Shown here: piece by piece, positions 62,985 through 64,000 of the stretch
Layout of the letters: each line of letters starts with the position of its first letter
Numbering within the stretch: position 1 is the first letter of the stretch
Source of the DNA: JBJGXI01 sp045635475
GTDB lineage: Bacteria > Bacillota > Bacilli > Bacillales > Amphibacillaceae
NCBI RefSeq assembly: GCF_045635475.1
Contig: NZ_JBJGXI010000030.1
Span: forward strand, 1-64,000
Direction of reading: 5' to 3'
Length of the DNA stretch: 64,000 bases
Translations under genes and position numbers: made by a program
The notes under the pieces: generated by a model
What the model saw: only the letters and a program-made list of their open reading frames with translations
Told to the model about the DNA's origin: nothing
Database searches by the model: none

Positions 62985-63088
62985 GACTGAGTACATATAT
63001 TTGGAGGAGGCATGTGTACCTGAAGATTATATAAAACGGTACTTCATACATTTATAAATATTTTTTAAATCTAGGGAGGAAACGAGAA

Positions 63089-63775
63089 ATGAATATAAAA
63101 ACAAAATTAGGTATGGGTATCGCAACTGGTGTATTAGCTCTTGGATTAATTGGTGGAGGAACTTTTGCTTACTTTAGTGACACTGCAGTGCAAACAAATA
63201 CATTTCAATCAGGAACAATTGTTTTAGATGTAGAACCTGAAGTGCAAGTTGCAATGGAAAATTTAAAGCCTGGCGATTGGATGCCAAGAACTTTTGAATT
63301 ACAAAACAATGGCTCATTAGATATGAAGAATGTAGATCTTAAAACCTCATTTAAGGTTACTCGTGATGGGCAACCAGTCGTTCCTGGTTTAGCAGATAAA
63401 TATGCAGAGCAAATTATCGTTCAATTTATGAACAATACATCTGGAGATGAAGATAAAGAAATATTGTTAGAAGTATCATTGAAAGATTTGCGCGATCTTA
63501 CACCGAATGAGTTAGCTACAAGAATTGATATCGAACAAATAGTACTTTTACCAGGTTACAGCTTCTGGATTCCATTTATTGGGTGGATTACTGTGCCACC
63601 AGTATATCAGGATGTACAAAATGAAGTATCTGGAATTGCAGCTGGTGAGACAGCGGGATTCGACGTACAGTTCAGATTTAATGATACTGGTGTAGCTCAA
63701 AATGACCTGCAAAATCTAGACCTTGAGCTAACGTGGACATTTGAAGGATACCAAACTGACGGCGAAGAAAAGTAA
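63089..63775 (+). CDS. tasA: TasA/camelysin-family biofilm matrix protein
   Basis: A 228-residue member of the TasA/CalY (peptidase M73-like) family. The signal sequence ends LIGGGTFAYFSDTAV, the pattern processed by the SipW signal peptidase. The mature part starts with TFQSGTIVLDVEP and keeps FELQNNGSLDMKNVDL and ETAGFDVQFRF, typical TasA strands. TasA forms amyloid-like fibres of the biofilm matrix. GGGAGGAAACGAG precedes ATG 63089. Upstream boxes fit SinR control. A TapA-like gene follows. It is shorter than B. subtilis TasA (261 residues) and could be called camelysin. Confidence 0.9.
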   Translation: MNIKTKLGMGIATGVLALGLIGGGTFAYFSDTAVQTNTFQSGTIVLDVEPEVQVAMENLKPGDWMPRTFELQNNGSLDMKNVDLKTSFKVTRDGQPVVPGLADKYAEQIIVQFMNNTSGDEDKEILLEVSLKDLRDLTPNELATRIDIEQIVLLPGYSFWIPFIGWITVPPVYQDVQNEVSGIAAGETAGFDVQFRFNDTGVAQNDLQNLDLELTWTFEGYQTDGEEK

Positions 63776-63791
63776 TCCAATAGAATAGAAT

Positions 63792-63880
63792 GGAAAGGTG
63801 AGAAACCCTCACCTTTCCGATATTATTTATTATCATGAGTTTCGGAATTATATGATTGCAAATTCATGATAATAAATAAT
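63792..63880 (+). other. Two stem-loops between tasA and the next gene
   Basis: GGAAAGGTGAG pairs perfectly with CTCACCTTTCC (63792-63818, 5-base loop). Next, ATTATTTATTATCATGA (63822-63838) pairs perfectly over 17 bp with TCATGATAATAAATAAT (63864-63880). No oligo-T follows either, so a processing or stabilising function, or partial termination, is likely. Confidence 0.6.
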
Positions 63881-63902
63881 GGCTTTAACAGGAGGGCATG
63901 CC

Positions 63903-64000
63903 ATGCGGGAATCTCGAGTAGTAAAATATAGAAAGAGACATCGTAAGTTAATTGTTATAACACAGGTTATAGTGATAAGTTATGGGACGATTGTAACGTT
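63903..64000 (+). CDS. TapA-like protein, N-terminal part (cut by the window edge)
   Basis: An open frame from ATG 63903, preceded by GGAGGG, runs off the window after 32 codons: MRESRVVKYRKRHRKLIVI then a hydrophobic stretch TQVIVISYGTIVT. A basic start followed directly by a membrane/signal segment, next to tasA, matches the TapA (YqxM) family that anchors TasA fibres. The assignment rests mainly on context; a SipW-like peptidase would be the alternative. Confidence 0.55.
   Translation, partial: MRESRVVKYRKRHRKLIVITQVIVISYGTIVT

Larger units (their letters stand above)
62586..63088. other. Intergenic region upstream of tasA
   Basis: Besides the hairpin at 62858-62903 and the SinR-like boxes at 62948-62984, I see only AT-rich sequence that should contain the tasA promoter. 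No gene is supported. Confidence 0.5.

Noticed and set aside
1..64000. CRISPR array, prophage or tRNA genes
   Set aside because: I saw no regularly spaced repeats, phage structural or integrase genes, or cloverleaf-like sequences with CCA ends in the window.

Overview
The window looks like chromosomal DNA of a low-GC, endospore-forming Gram-positive bacterium of the Bacillaceae (Oceanobacillus/Virgibacillus/Gracilibacillus-like, inferred). The signs are AGGAGG-type ribosome sites with GTG and TTG starts, LPDTA sortase signals, a Spo0M relic, a TasA-type biofilm gene preceded by SinR-like boxes, a sigma-W-like promoter, CcpA cre sites and a GlpP-type antiterminator. There is no rRNA, tRNA, CRISPR array or intact transposon.

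Layout. 1-3.2 kb: an orphan YesN-like response regulator, then about 1 kb of decayed DNA. 3.2-9 kb: a giant wall-anchored nuclease/5'-nucleotidase (YhcR-like). 9-17 kb: an interspersed repeat, a BCCT osmolyte transporter, a GntR/DUF1648 pair with a perfect operator, an MFS transporter, and an envelope quality-control pair (HtrA protease and a parvulin foldase). 17.5-28.2 kb: a Ter stress island. It holds three TerD proteins, TerC, a CitE-like lyase, a phosphoribosyltransferase, a StiP-like protein, a HAD phosphatase, an HTH protein, YceG and TelA, behind an ECF-sigma (sigma-W-like) promoter. It is interrupted by a wrecked spo0M carrying an IS200/IS605-end relic. 28.7-37.6 kb: an O-antigen-ligase-like protein, a DrrAB-type ABC exporter, unknown and very small genes, a NUDIX hydrolase, and a secreted degenerate polysaccharide-deacetylase-like lipoprotein next to a processive glycosyltransferase.

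38-43.5 kb: an acid-sugar catabolic locus, with a PrpR-like AAA+ regulator lacking GAFTGA, a KdgT-type permease, a DUF1537 kinase and PdxA2. Two near-identical 20-bp boxes lie in front of the regulator and of the permease. 44.2-48.6 kb: a wall-anchored GH81 beta-1,3-glucanase whose C-terminal module resembles that of the YhcR-like protein. 48.7-55 kb: glpP, then a promoter with a consensus cre, an intrinsic terminator in the leader, and an operon of MgtC/SapB, an endonuclease/exonuclease/phosphatase-fold enzyme, a HAD-IIA phosphatase and a sugar-type ABC transporter without its own ATPase. The arrangement suggests GlpP-controlled uptake and use of a glycerol-phosphate compound. 55.1-55.8 kb: a frameshifted unknown gene. 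56.5-60.1 kb: selD, mnmH and an unknown membrane protein, i.e. selenium for tRNA modification. 60.3-62.5 kb: a membrane-tethered alpha/beta hydrolase. 63.1-64 kb: a TasA/camelysin gene and the start of a TapA-like gene, cut by the window edge.

The best candidate for an under-described system is the Ter island, whose lyase/PRTase/StiP/HAD module has been predicted to make or process a nucleoside-like metabolite. The GlpP-controlled ABC operon and the GAFTGA-less PrpR-like regulator come next.
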